Shown here one piece after another: positions 36,987 through 49,069 of a DNA stretch of 64,000 bases. Source of the DNA: Rhodeus uyekii (Eukaryota > Chordata > Actinopteri > Cypriniformes > Acheilognathidae); NCBI GenBank assembly GCA_037043235.1, contig JAWRVZ010000316.1:269001-333000 (forward strand). Reading direction: 5' to 3'. A program made the translations under genes and the position numbers. Below the pieces are notes generated by a model, which was not told where the DNA came from, ran no database searches, and saw nothing but the letters and a program-made list of their open reading frames with translations. How positions within the stretch are numbered: position 1 is the stretch's first letter; each line of letters begins with the position of its first letter.

Positions 36987-37022
36987 CTAAATCAATCCGA
37001 ACAACTGGAGGAAATGATGCAT
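36987..37022 (-). promoter_or_regulatory. Upstream ORF in the V9 leader
   Basis: Same 11-codon frame and 41-base spacing as in V8. Confidence 0.5.
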
Positions 37023-37208
37023 ATGTCCAAAGATAGATAACAAGAAAAGTCTGTAAATCCAAGAGAAGGATATTAAATCCAGTCTCTCCGTGATTGTGCT
37101 TCTCTCTCCTCTTCAGACTGCGCTCTCAGCTTCTGTCTCTCTCTCTAATAATATGGAGATGATGGGGGAGGAACTGCTGCAGATCTGCTCTCTAAACTCA
37201 CAGATTGA

Positions 37209-37222
37209 CCAACAGCGGCACT
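37209..37222 (-). promoter_or_regulatory. CSE/CGCT-box promoter element of V9
   Basis: Sense AGTGCCGCTGTTGG, 264 bp upstream of the ATG; the base pattern just upstream is CTTAG instead of the CATAG of most subgroup C copies. Confidence 0.85.
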
Positions 37223-37462
37223 AAGAGTCCAGCCTGATTAACTACAGAAAGTCTAAAAAGATCAAATTTTTTACCCACAGTATGAGATGCGTTTATGAAT
37301 TATTTATCCAAAAGATAAGATTTAAAATACAGTCATTGTGAATGCTAATTAAAATACAATTTTTAAAAAAATACAAATTGCTATTTTATGTCTAAATAAA
37401 ATATAAAAAGCAACAAAAATTAAAAAGACTAGATATGAATCAGTATAAACTCAAGAATACAT

Positions 37463-37483
37463 TTCAGCACCACGGCCAGTTAC
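37463..37483 (+). promoter_or_regulatory. RE1 (REST/NRSF) motif upstream of V9
   Basis: Reads TTCAGCACCACGGCCAG then TTAC. It lies only 241 bp from the V9 CSE, the closest of the set. Confidence 0.65.
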
Positions 37484-38177
37484 ACTGACCGAATCGGAGT
37501 TTCACTGTCTTCAGAGTGAAAGATGAGAAACATCACTAAACATGTTTAAGAAAAAAAATAAAATAAAAGTGTATGGAACTAATTGTGACTTTCAAACCTG
37601 TAAAATGTTTAAAGCTTATAAATATGCTTAACTTTGCAATTTCAGGCGCTTCTAAAGACCGTTAATTATTTTTTGTCCGGTATACACTATCGCACACACC
37701 TCATACTCAAATTATTTAGAATATTGATAAAACAAAAGAAATTAGCACACCTATTGCTTTATAAATTATATATTGTACACATTTTAAACAAAGCGATTCA
37801 TAATGAAATTGTTTTCAGGATAATATATACAAGGAGGTTGAATACATGATCAGAAAACAATCTTCCCCAGTTTGAAACTGGACAATTCTGCAGTAAATCA
37901 GTAACTCTAAAGCCAACAATAGCATAAAAAACTAGAAAAACAAAAAAATACCACTGGATTTGTGATATTAATAGCAAGGAAACACTTCAAACCACTAAAA
38001 TGATGCCACAATGAAAACAACAGCTCAAATATGAGAGAAGCGACTTGTTTCTTATTTTATAATGTATTGCATTTCTTACTGGAATAATTTAAGATGTGTG
38101 CATGAACAGATTGAGTCTTTGAGCGGTAAAAAAAATAATTAGGTGCAGCACAAATAAACTTAAATAAAAACTCTCAC

Positions 38178-40574
38178 CTGTTCATCAAATTCCTCATTGA
38201 TCAGTTTTCCCCTCTGCGCATGCATGAGTGTGTGTGTTCCGCTGGTGTCCAGACTAATGATGCTCTCACTGCAAGGTCTGACGTATTTCAGATCACTCTT
38301 TCTGGAGTCAGTGGTTCTGCAAACCTCATAATTGTACACGTGCTGCAAAGTTCCTGTTCCGCCTACGTCTGCGTAAAGAGGCGGATAATACGGAATGACT
38401 GGAAGATTCGCTCCAGATTTATAAAACATCCGCTCGCGTCTCCATCTGTAGCATTTGACCGACAGTATGGCAATGATGGACACGATAAAGAGAAACGAAA
38501 CCACAGCCAAAGCCAAGACCAGATAGAAAGTCAGGTTGTCGTTGTATTCCTTGTCGTGCGTAAAGTCGGTGAACTCCGAGAGCACTTCAGGGAAGCTGTC
38601 CGCCACCGCCACGTTAACATTGACTGTAGCTGATCGAGAGGGCTGTCCGTTGTCCTCCACTACAACAGTGAGTCTTTGTTTGACAGCATCTTTATCTGTC
38701 ACTTGGCGTACAGTTCTGATCTCTCCATTCTGTGCGCCCACTTCAAACAGCGCCCTGTCTGTGGCTTTCTGCAGTTTATATGAGAGCCAGGCATTCTGTC
38801 CAGAGTCCACATCAACAGCCACCACTTTAGTCACCAGATAACCCACATCTGCCGAACGAGGCACTATTTCAGCCACAACAGAAGCGCCTGACTGGACCGG
38901 ATACAGAACCTGAGGCGCGTTGTCATTCTGGTCCTGAACGATTATTTTCACGCTCGCGTTGCTGCTGAGAGGAGGAGAGCCTCCGTCCTGCGCTTTTACG
39001 CGGAACTGGAAGTCTTTGATCTGCTCGTAATCGAAAGATCGCACTGCATGTATGACTCCACTATCAGCACTGACGGACACTAACGAGGAGACGGGCACTC
39101 CGTTCACCGACGAGTCCTCCAGTATGTAAGACACGCGCGCATTCTGGTTAAAATCCGCGTCTCTCGCTCTCACTGTGAATATGGAAAGACCCGGTGAGTT
39201 GTTTTCTTGAACAGAGAACTCATATGAGCTCTTCTCAAAGACGGGCGCGTTATCATTCACATCTGATATCTGTAAGGAGAGAGTGACGCTGCTGGAGAGA
39301 GAGGGCGCGCCCTCATCAGCGCACGTGACACTGATGTTATACTTAGACTCGCGCTCTCGATCTAAATCACCATCTGTGATTAAACTGAAGAAATTATTAT
39401 TTGTAGACTTCAAGGTAAAAGGAATGTTGTCATTAATTGAACAACATATTTTACCGTTTTCACCTGAATCTGGGTCTTGCACGTTTATCATTGTTACAAC
39501 AGTTTCAGGATTAGAGTTTTCTGATATGGTGGCTAATTTAGACATGATATTGATTAGCGGTTTATTGTCATTTACATCAATAACATCTACATCAATTTTA
39601 CAAGAATCAGTCAGACCACCGTCGTCGCTCGCCTGTATATGAATTTGATAATGTCGAGACTTTTCATAATCTATATTCCCTGTTACTCTCACTTCACCGC
39701 TCGTTTCATTAATTTCAAACAATTCCGGAACATTGTCGGTATTTGTAATTGCATATTTTACGTTGCCGTTTGAGCCCTCGTCCAGATCAGATGCACTCAC
39801 TGTTGTAACAACTGTGCCTTTAATAGCATTCTCAATTATGTTCGCTTTATATATTTTCTGCGTCAAAACAGGCGCGTTGTCGTTCACATCTAAAACTGTA
39901 ATCAGTATCTGCGCAGTGCCAGACAATTGTGGATCACCTCCATCTATCGCTGTCAGAACCAGAGACAAATGCTCCTGCTTTTCACGATCGAGGGGTTTCA
40001 GAAGAACCATTTCTACAAGCTTGCTACCGTCTGCCTGACTTTGCAATTTCAACGAAAAATTATCAGTGGGCTTTAATAAATAATTCTGCAAGCCGTTTAT
40101 TCCGACATCTAAATCCATCGCTCTCTCTAAAACAAACACTGCCCCAGTTACAGCTGACTCACTGATTCTGAATCTCATCTCAGCCCGTTTAAAGAAAGGC
40201 GAATGATCATTTATATCTGTAACTTCGACTGTAACAGAATAAAACTCCATTGGGTTTTCTAGAATAATCTGTAAATGAAGCGCGCAAGGCGTTGTCTGTC
40301 CGCACAGCGCCTCTCGGTCTATTCTCTCTTTGATAAGCAGGACTCCTCTTTCTTTATTCAGCTCGATGTATTCAGCGCTGTCTCCTGTATAAATACGCGC
40401 TTTACCCGATTTCAGTCTCTTTAAATCTAAACCCAAATCCTGCGCTATGTTCCCGACTAAAGAGCCTTTCGCCATTTCTTCAGGAATGGAGTAACTGACC
40501 TGCGCGAGAACTGAACTGAGAGAGAGAAACCAGATAAACAGCAGTACTTGCCGCGCCATTGTTCTGTCCGACAT
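38178..40574 (-). CDS. V10: protocadherin gamma-type variable exon (subgroup C) with a V15-like tail end
   Basis: A 799-codon exon from ATG MSDRTMARQ to a CAG|GTGAG donor. Ectodomain EC2-EC4 nearly the same as V9 and V13. Small differences: MVLLKPLDREKQ (others MVLQKPLDRE), EFSVQENN in EC5 (others EASVQENN), and a signal peptide ending SSVLA. The last residues, AQRGKLINEEFDEQ, are unlike its neighbours but match V15 (AQRGKLINEDFDEQ), 18 kb away, so the exon end was exchanged separately from the ectodomain. CSE at 40836-40849 and upstream ORF at 40616-40651. Confidence 0.95.
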
Positions 40575-40615
40575 TTTGCTGAAGATCACGAGATGAAGAA
40601 TAAAGCAGAAAACAA

Positions 40616-40651
40616 CTAAATCAGTCCGAACAACTGGAGGAAATGATGCAT
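40616..40651 (-). promoter_or_regulatory. Upstream ORF in the V10 leader
   Basis: Same 11-codon frame; one leucine codon is CTG where the others have TTG, a silent change that keeps the peptide. Confidence 0.5.
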
Positions 40652-40835
40652 ATGTCCAAAGAGAAAGAACAAGAAAAGTCTGTAAATCCAAGAGAAGGAT
40701 ATTAAATCCAGTCTCTCCGTGATTGTGCTTCTCTCTGCTCTTCAGACCGCTCTCAGCTTCTGTCTCTCTCTCTAATAATATGGAGATGATGGGGGAGGAA
40801 CTGCTGCAGATCTGCTCTCTAAACTCACAGATTGA

Positions 40836-40849
40836 CCAACAGCGGCACT
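40836..40849 (-). promoter_or_regulatory. CSE/CGCT-box promoter element of V10
   Basis: Sense AGTGCCGCTGTTGG, 262 bp upstream of the ATG. Confidence 0.85.
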
Positions 40850-41270
40850 ATGAGACCAGCCTGATGAACTACAGAACATCTAAAAAATAATAAACTTTAT
40901 CTCAAGTGCCAGACATGTTTGAGAAATTAAGTTTACTAAGTGTTTTTTCTGAAGTATAAAACAAGTCCATAGTAACAAAGTACTGCAAAAAATAAATATT
41001 GTATGAGTTTGTGTAAATAAACTTTTCTTTTTAAACATAAAGCAATACATTTCATATTTGCTCAAAGTTTTGATCAGGCTTTTTCACGCTGATCAGGCGG
41101 ACATGGACACATACCATAAATACAATTACTCGCATAATAAATATCTGATAAGAAATGAAATAGTGCATTTTTTAATTTTTTAATAGGAGGACGGACTATA
41201 CATGTTGAAAAAGATGGTGTGTTGTGAAGAGATGCAGCAGAATATATGAGGGAAATGACCGCGTCTCAGT

Positions 41271-41291
41271 TTCAGGACCAAGGCCAGGGAA
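41271..41291 (+). promoter_or_regulatory. RE1-like motif upstream of V10
   Basis: Reads TTCAGGACCAAGGCCAG then GGAA; 15 of 21 RE1 positions agree, weaker than the V8 type. 422 bp upstream of the V10 CSE. Confidence 0.5.
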
Positions 41292-41862
41292 GAACATAAA
41301 AAGACCTTACAGAGTTTCTCACTTCTTGACAAAAACAAGCGAAAATCATGTGATGAAAAACGTTTAAATGGCAAATAACGAACTCTTAATGCAATATGTT
41401 AATAATGTTAACATTATTGTTAACTAACATTTCAGTGGTAGCAAATCATGTATCGTGTGAGTTTACCAGAACATTAAATGTAAAATGAAACGAATAAAAA
41501 CGGCATCAAAGCAAATTCCACTTAACGCATTAAAGAAAAAAAGGCAGGAATTCATAAGCAAGCTGTAAAAAGAACACTAGTTTTCTTACATGGCTTTACA
41601 GGAAAGATAAACTATACAAGTACAAAAAATAAATAAAAAAAATACCAGACTAAAAAAATACAATGAAAATATGATGATGAATAATCAACCGCAGATAATT
41701 TTTTTTAAACTTTTTCTGCTAAAATAAAAGCATTTCTGAAAACTGTACAGACGATTAATTTCAGAAAACCAGTCCGCGACCATGTTAATATATCAAGAAA
41801 AAAAAAATTCAGTTATGAGAAACGTTCAAAAATACAACATGAATTAGTTAAACAATTCTCAC

Positions 41863-44259
41863 CTGATCACAATCATCAAAGTTCAGTCTCTCTCTCTGCG
41901 CATGCGTGAGTGTGTGTGTTCCGCTGGTGTCCAGACTAATGATGCTCTCACTGCAAGGTCGGACGTATTTCAGATCACTCTTTCTGGAGTCAGTGGTTCT
42001 GCAAACCTCATAATTGTACACGTGCTGCAAAGTTCCTGTTCCGCCTACGTCTGCGTAAAGAGGCGGATAATACGGAATGACTGGAAGATTCGCTCCAGAT
42101 TTATAAAACATCCGCTCGCGTCTCCATCTGTAGCATTTGACCGACAGTATGGCAATGATGGACACGATAAAGAGAAACGAAACCACAGCCAAAGCCAAGA
42201 CCAGATAGAAAGTCAGGTTGTCGTTGTATTCCTTGTCGTGCGTAAAGTCGGTGAACTCCGAGAGCACTTCAGGGAAGCTGTCCGCCACCGCCACGTTAAC
42301 ATTGACTGTAGCTGATCGAGAGGGCTGTCCGTTGTCCTCCACTACAACAGTGAGTCTTTGTTTGACAGCATCTTTATCTGTCACTTGGCGTACAGTTCTG
42401 ATCTCTCCATTCTGTGCGCCCACTTCAAACAACGCCCTGTCTGTGGCTTTCTGCAGTTTATATGAGAGCCAGGCATTCTGTCCAGAGTCCACATCAACAG
42501 CCACCACTTTAGTCACCAGATAACCCACATCTGCCGAACGAGGCACTATTTCAGCCACAACAGAAGCGCCTGACTGGACCGGATACATAACCTGAGGCGC
42601 GTTGTCGTTCTGATCCTGAACGATTATTTTCACGCTCGCGTTGCTGCTGAGAGGAGGAGAGCCTCCGTCCTGCGCTTTTACGCGGAACTGGAAGTCTTTG
42701 ATCTGCTCGTAATCGAAAGATCGCACTGCATGTATGACTCCACTATCAGCACTAACGGACACTAACGAGGAGACGGGCACTCCGTTCACCGACGAGTCCT
42801 CCAGTATGTAAGACACGCGCGCATTCTGGTTAAAATCTGCGTCTCTTGCTCTCACTGTGAATATGGAAAGACCCGGAGAGTTGTTTTCTTGAACAGAAGC
42901 CTCATATGAGCTCTTCTCAAAGACGGGCGCGTTATCATTCACATCTGATATCTGTAAGGAGAGAGTGACGCTGCTGGAGAGAGAGGGCGCGCCCTCATCA
43001 GCGCACGTGACACTGATGTTATACTGAGACTCGCGCTCTCGGTCCAAATCACCGTCTGTGATTAAACTGAAGATATTATTATTCGTTGATTTTAGCGTAA
43101 ACGGGATATTATCATTAATGGTGCATTGAACCTTTCCATTCTCACCAGAATCTGAGTCTTGTACATTCAGCATTGTCACAACAGTGCCTGATTTTGAATT
43201 CTCAGAAAGAGCACTTGCTTTTGACATTATATTAATTACTGGTTTGTTGTCATTTACATCGATTATATCAACAATTACTTTGCATGTGTCAGAGTGGCGT
43301 CCGGGGTCTCTCGCTTGGACATCAATTTGATAATGTTTAACTCTTTCATAATCAGTGTCGCCAGATAATCTCAACACTCCCTCATTTCTGTCTATTTCAA
43401 AGTGATTAGTTGAACCACCAGAGGATTTCACAATATGATACTCTATTTTACCATTTTTTCCCTGGTCAGCATCCGATGCTTTAACTGTAGCTAAAATTGT
43501 ACCTTTTGGAGAGTTTTCGGCAATGCTGGTCTTATAAACAGACAGAAAACAAACTGGCGCGTTATCATTTGCGTCTTCAACTGTGATTATAATGGGAATT
43601 GTTCCAGACATCTGAGGGTCTCCTCCGTCCACGGCCGTCAGTAAAAGTGAAATATGCTCCTGCTTTTCTCGATCTAGAGGTTTTTGTAATATCATTTCAA
43701 CATTTTTAGTGCCATCTGGCATATCCTGTGTCTTTAGGATAAAATTATCAGCGGGATGTAAGAAATAACTTTGTACACCATTAAATCCAACGTCATCATC
43801 CACTGCTGTCTCTAAAACAAATTTAGCTCCTGTCAGAGATGATTCGCTTATATCAAATCTCATCTCTTTAACTGCAAAAACGGGAGCGTTATCATTTACG
43901 TCTAAAATCTCAACTGTAACGCTATAAAACTCCATAGGATTTTCCAAGGTAATCTGTAAATGAAGCGCGCAAGGCGTTGTCTGTCCGCACAGCGCCTCTC
44001 GGTCTATTCTCTCTTTGATAAGCAGGACTCCTCTTTCTTTATTCAGCTCGATGTATTCAGCGCTGTCTCCTGTATAAATACGCGCTTTACCCGATTTCAG
44101 TCTCTTTAAATCTAAACCCAAATCCTGCGCTATGTTCCCGACTAAAGAGCCTTTCGCCATTTCTTCAGGAATGGAGTAACTGACCTGCGCGAGAGCTGAA
44201 CTGATAGAGACAAACCAGATAAACAGCTGTACTTGCCGCGCCATTGTTCTGTCCGACAT
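41863..44259 (-). CDS. V11: protocadherin gamma-type variable exon (subgroup C)
   Basis: A 799-codon exon from ATG MSDRTMARQ to a CAG|GTGAG donor. The signal peptide differs slightly (QVQLFIWFVSISSALA). EC2-EC4 are unique in the window (FAVKEMRFDISESSLTGAKF, IPIIITVEDANDNAPVCFL, HIVKSSGGSTNHFEID, QARDPGRHSDTCK); the last replaces the usual DxGGLTD/GGHTD with PGRHSD. EC5 to the tail is the common subgroup C sequence apart from QVMYPVQSG at the start of EC6, shared only with V13. Tail end NFDDCDQ is one residue shorter than V13's NFDDCGDQ, and the intron start is the same as V13's. Confidence 0.95.
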
Positions 44260-44300
44260 TTTGCTGAAGATCACGAGATGAAGAATAAAGCAGAAAACAA

Positions 44301-44336
44301 CTAAATCAATCCGAACAACTGGAGGAAATGATGCAT
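44301..44336 (-). promoter_or_regulatory. Upstream ORF in the V11 leader
   Basis: Same 11-codon frame and spacing as in V8. Confidence 0.5.
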
Positions 44337-44522
44337 ATGTCCAAAGAGAAAGAACAAGAAAAGTCTGTAAATCCAAGAGAAGGATATTAAATCCAGTCTC
44401 TCCGTGATTGTGCTTCTCTCTCCTCTTCAGACTGCGCTCTCAGCTTCTGTCTCTCTCTCTAATAATATGGAGATGATGGGGGAGGAACTGCTGCAGATCT
44501 GCTCTCTAAACTCACAGATTGA

Positions 44523-44536
44523 CCAACAGCGGCACT
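44523..44536 (-). promoter_or_regulatory. CSE/CGCT-box promoter element of V11
   Basis: Sense AGTGCCGCTGTTGG, 264 bp upstream of the ATG. Confidence 0.85.
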
Positions 44537-44944
44537 ATGAGTCCAGCCTGATGAACTACAGAAACAACTACATCCATTCATTTTTTTTATAGAGAGAAAA
44601 GAGTTTTAGAATAATTTGGCATTAAAAATGATTAATTAACAGCCATTGCAAATCTTAAACCAAAATAATGTCGTGAAAATGAAAGATTATTGCATGATTT
44701 TGTGTAAACGAAATACAAAAGTAAGATATATATTTTTTGGCTGGGAATGGAATAAGCAAAAACTTACATGTGCCTTTAATGAATAATAGATAAATACCTA
44801 TAATAATTATTAAATATATTAATATAAACGAATACCGAGCTCTTCAATTCTAAAGCGATGAGGCAGACGTTCAAGTTTTAGAAAATATTCTCTAACAAAT
44901 GGATATAAAGAAGAAACGTTTGTAATCAGAATGAAAGACTGAAT

Positions 44945-44965
44945 TTCAGCACCACGGCCAGTTAC
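44945..44965 (+). promoter_or_regulatory. RE1 (REST/NRSF) motif upstream of V11
   Basis: Reads TTCAGCACCACGGCCAG then TTAC, as at V8. 409 bp upstream of the V11 CSE. Confidence 0.65.
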
Positions 44966-45390
44966 TCTGACTGAATGTTAAATCTGCTGTGTTCTTAATC
45001 ATAGATGAAAAATGTATATAATTAACTAAAACACATACACATCACACTCTCACACTAAAACAAAAACGATAAAATAAAATAAAAAACAGAAAAATAAATA
45101 AATACAATATCACATACTACTTGATAAATTGCACATCTTGTTGTACACTGAACGAACGTGATTGAAAACAATTTTGTTTTATGAGTAGGTAACACCTTTA
45201 TGTTGAAGCGCGCATGCATGATCAGGAAAAACATGATAATTATTGAACCTTGCTGCATCAAAGCACTACAATTAAAACGAAAGTAACAAAAAATACAAAA
45301 GAAGAAATCCCACATTAGATACGTGGATTATTAATAGAAGGGAAATATTGTAAACTGCTACCCAGATGAAGTGTTAATAGAAATGCTCAC

Positions 45391-47790
45391 CTGATCACCA
45401 CAATCATCAAAGTTCAGTCTCTCCCTCTGCGCATGCGTGAGTGTGTGTGTTCCGCTGGTGTCCAGACTAATGATGCTCTCACTGCAAGGTCTGATGTATT
45501 TCAGATCACTCTTTCTGGAGTCAGTGGTTCTGCAAACCTCATAATTGTACACGTGCTGCAAAGTTCCTGTTCCGCCTACGTCTGCGTAAAGAGGCGGATA
45601 ATACGGAATGACTGGAAGATTCGCTCCAGATTTATAAAACATCCGCTCGCGTCTCCATCTGTAGCATTTGACCGCCAGTATGGCAATGATGGACACGATA
45701 AAGAGAAACGAAACCACAGCCAAAGCCAAGACCAGATAGAAAGTCAGGTTGTCGTTGTATTCCTTGTCGTGCGTAAAGTCTGTGAACTCCGAGAGCACTT
45801 CAGGGAAGCTGTCCGCCACCGCCACGTTAACATTGACTGTAGCTGATCGAGAGGGCTGTCCGTTGTCCTCCACTACAACAGTGAGTCTTTGTTTGACAGC
45901 ATCTTTATCTGTCACTTGGCGTACAGTTCTGATCTCTCCATTCTGTGCGCCCACTTCAAACAGTGCCCTGTCTGTGGCTTTCTGCAGTTTATATGAGAGC
46001 CAGGCATTCTGTCCAGAGTCCACATCAACAGCCACCACTTTAGTCACCAGATAACCCACATCTGCCGAACGAGGCACTATTTCAGCCACAACAGAAGCGC
46101 CTGACTGGACCGGATACAGAACCTGAGGCGCGTTGTCGTTCTGGTCCTGAATGATGATTTTCACGCTCGCGTTGCTGCTGAGAGGAGGAGAGCCTCCGTC
46201 CTGCGCTTTTACGCGGAACTGGAAGTCTTTGATCTGCTCGTAATCGAAAGATCGCACTGCATGTATGACTCCACTATCAGCACTAACGGACACTAACGAG
46301 GAGACGGGCACTCCGTTCACCGACGAGTCCTCCAGTATGTAAGACACGCGCGCATTTTGGTTAAAATCCGCGTCTCTTGCTCTGACTGTGAATATGGAAA
46401 GACCTGGTGAGTTGTTTTCTTGAACAGAAGCCTCATATGAGCTCTTCTCAAAGACGGGCGCGTTATCATTCACATCTGATATCTGTAAGGAGAGAGTGAC
46501 GCTGCTGGAGAGAGAGGGCGCGCCCTCATCAGCGCACGTGACACTGATGTTATACTCAGACTCGCGCTCTCTGTCCAAATCACTGTCTGTTACTAAACTG
46601 AAGAAATTATTATTTGTTGACTTCAGGGTAAAAGGAATGTTCTCATTAATAGAACACTGAACTTTGCCATTTTCTCCAGAATCAGGATCCTGAACATTTA
46701 TCATTATAACAACTGTGTCAGAAGGTGCATTTTCTGCTATTACGTTTGTTTTGGACAAAATATTGATCACTGGCGTGTTATCATTGATATCAATGACTTC
46801 AACTATGATTTTACAGGAATCAGTCAGACCCCCGTGATCACTGGCCTGAACGCGTATCTCATAATTGCGAGCTTTTTCAAAGTCTATTATTCCGACTACA
46901 GTAACCTGCCCGTTATCTTTATCAATGTTAAAAAGCTGGCGCACATCATCTTCCATGTTTGCAATATAATACTCTATCTTACTATTTACACCCTCATCGG
47001 CGTCAGTTGCGCTCACTGTTGACACAATAGTGTCTCTTGGCGCATTCTCGCTTACAGTCGCTTTATAAACCGACTGCGAGAAAACAGGAGCGTTGTCGTT
47101 TACATCTAAAACAGAAATGTGAATCTCTATGCTGCCAGACAACTGAGGATCTCCTCCATCAACAGCTGTGAGCACTAATTTTATTTCATGCTGCTTTTCA
47201 CGATCCAAAGGCTTTTGCAGAACCATTTCGACATTTTTTGCATCTCCTTGTTGATTTTTAAATTTAAGATTAAAATTATCTGTTGGTTTTAGCATATAGC
47301 TCTGAAGGCCATTGATTCCCACATCGAGATCTATAGCAGGTTCTAGCATAAATTTAGACCCCAAAATGGCTGATTCGCTGATCCTGAAATTAATTACACT
47401 CTGTTTAAAACTGGGAGTATTATCATTAATATCTACTATTTCAATGGTAACGCTAAACAATTCCATGGGGTTTTCCAGAATAATCTGTAAATGCAGCGCG
47501 CAAGGCGTTGTCTGTCCGCACAGCGCCTCTCGGTCTATTCTCTCTTTGATAAGCAGGACTCCTCTTTCTTTATTCAGCTCGATGTATTCAGCGCTGTCTC
47601 CTGTATAAATACGCGCTTTACCCGATTTCAGTCTCTTTAAATCTAAACCCAAATCCTGCGCTATGTTCCCGACTAAAGAGCCTTTCTCCATTTCTTCAGG
47701 AATGGAGTAACTGACCTGCGCGAGAGCTGAACTGAGAGAGAGAAACCAGATAAACAGCAATACTTGCCGCGCCATTGTTCTGTCCGACAT
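45391..47790 (-). CDS. V12: protocadherin gamma-type variable exon (subgroup C)
   Basis: An 800-codon exon from ATG MSDRTMARQ to a CAG|GTGAG donor. EC1 has PEEMEKGSLVG where every other subgroup C exon has PEEMAKGSLVG. EC2-EC4 are distinctive (FKQSVINFRISESAILGSKF, KFKNQQGDAKNVEMVLQ, NMEDDVRQLFNIDKDNGQ). The membrane-proximal residue is ILAVKCYRW instead of ILSVKCYRW. Tail end NFDDCGDQ and the following intron match V9. Its leader carries an in-frame TAG (47872-47874) upstream of the ATG, which shows that the long TTG-initiated extension seen in sister exons is not needed. Confidence 0.95.
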
Positions 47791-47831
47791 TTTGCTGAAG
47801 ATCACGAGATGAAGAATAAAGCAGAAAACAA

Positions 47832-47867
47832 CTAAATCAATCCGAACAACTGGAGGAAATGATGCAT
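47832..47867 (-). promoter_or_regulatory. Upstream ORF in the V12 leader
   Basis: Same 11-codon frame, kept although the long in-frame extension next to it is stopped by TAG at 47872-47874. Confidence 0.5.
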
Positions 47868-48053
47868 ATGTCTAAAGAGAAAGAACAAGAAAAGTCTGTA
47901 AATCCAAGAGAAGGATATTAAATCCAGTCTCTCCGTGATTGTGCTTCTCTCTCCTCTTCAGACTGCGCTCTCAGCTTCTGTCTCTCTCTCTAATAATATG
48001 GAGATGATGGGGGAGGAACTGCTGCAGATCTGCTCTCTAAACTCACAGATTGA

Positions 48054-48067
48054 CCGACAGCGGCACT
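48054..48067 (-). promoter_or_regulatory. CSE/CGCT-box promoter element of V12
   Basis: Sense AGTGCCGCTGTCGG, a T-to-C change in the right half, 264 bp upstream of the ATG. Confidence 0.82.
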
Positions 48068-48490
48068 ATGAGTCCAGTCTGATGAACTACAGAACATCTA
48101 ATAATTAATAAACTTCTATCTCAAGTGCCAGGCATGTTTGAGAAATTAAGTTTGCTAAGTGTTTTTTCTAAAGTAAAAAAAAAAAGTCCATAGTAACAAA
48201 GTACTGCAAAAAATAAATATTGTATGAGTTTGGGTAAATACACTTTTTTTAAAACATAAAACAATACATTTCATATTTGCTCAAAGTTTTGATCAGGCTT
48301 TTTCACGCTGATCAGATGGACATGGACACATACCATAAATACAATTACTCGTATAATAAATATCTGATCAGAAATGAAATAGTACATATTTAACTTTTTA
48401 ATAGGAGGACAGACTAAGTAAATGTTGAAAAAGATGGTGTAGTGTGAAAAGATGCAGCAGAATAAATGAGGGAAATGACCGCGTCTCAGT

Positions 48491-48511
48491 TTCAGGACCA
48501 AGGCCAGGGAA
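48491..48511 (+). promoter_or_regulatory. RE1-like motif upstream of V12
   Basis: Reads TTCAGGACCAAGGCCAG then GGAA, as at V10. 424 bp upstream of the V12 CSE. Confidence 0.5.
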
Positions 48512-49069
48512 GTAGATAAAAAGACAGAGTTTCTCACTTCTTGACAAAAACAAGTGAAAATCATGTGATGAAAAAACGTTTAAATGGCAAATAACGAACT
48601 CTAAATGCAACATGTTAATAATGTTAACATTATTGTTTACTAACATTTCAGTGGCAGCAAATCATGTATCGTGGGAGTTTACCAGAAAATTAAATGTAAA
48701 ATGAAACTAATAAAAACGGCATCAAAGCAAATTCCACTTAACGCATTAAAGAAAAAAAGGCAGGAAATCATAAGCAAGCTGTACAAATAACACTAGTTTT
48801 CTTCCATGGCTGTACAGGAAAGATGAACTATACAAGTTCAAAAAAAAAAAACAGACTAAAAAATACAATGAAAATATGATGATAAAAAAAATCAACCGCA
48901 GATCATTTTTGTAAACTTTTCTCTGATAAATAAATAAGGCATTTCTGAAAATTGTAGAGACGGTTAATTTCAGAAAACCAGTCCGCGACCATGTTAACAT
49001 TTCAAGCAAAAATGTTCAGTTATGAGAAACGTTGAAGAATACAGCATGAATTAATTAAACGATTCTCAC

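Larger units (their letters stand above)
36946..38177. other. V9 promoter and V9-V10 spacer (diverged class 1)
   Basis: Common subgroup C promoter, then a spacer with the class 1 RE1 block (TTCAGCACCACGGCCAG) closer to the CSE than elsewhere; the rest is largely unique AT-rich sequence. Confidence 0.65.
40575..41862. repeat. V10 promoter and V10-V11 spacer (spacer class 2)
   Basis: Near-identical to the V12-V13 spacer (47791-49069): 1287 against 1279 bp. Holds the upstream ORF, CSE and the class 2 RE1-like motif. Confidence 0.85.
44260..45390. repeat. V11 promoter and V11-V12 spacer (spacer class 1)
   Basis: Second near-identical copy of the V8-V9 spacer. Confidence 0.85.
47791..49069. repeat. 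V12 promoter and V12-V13 spacer (spacer class 2)
   Basis: Second near-identical copy of the V10-V11 spacer. Confidence 0.85.
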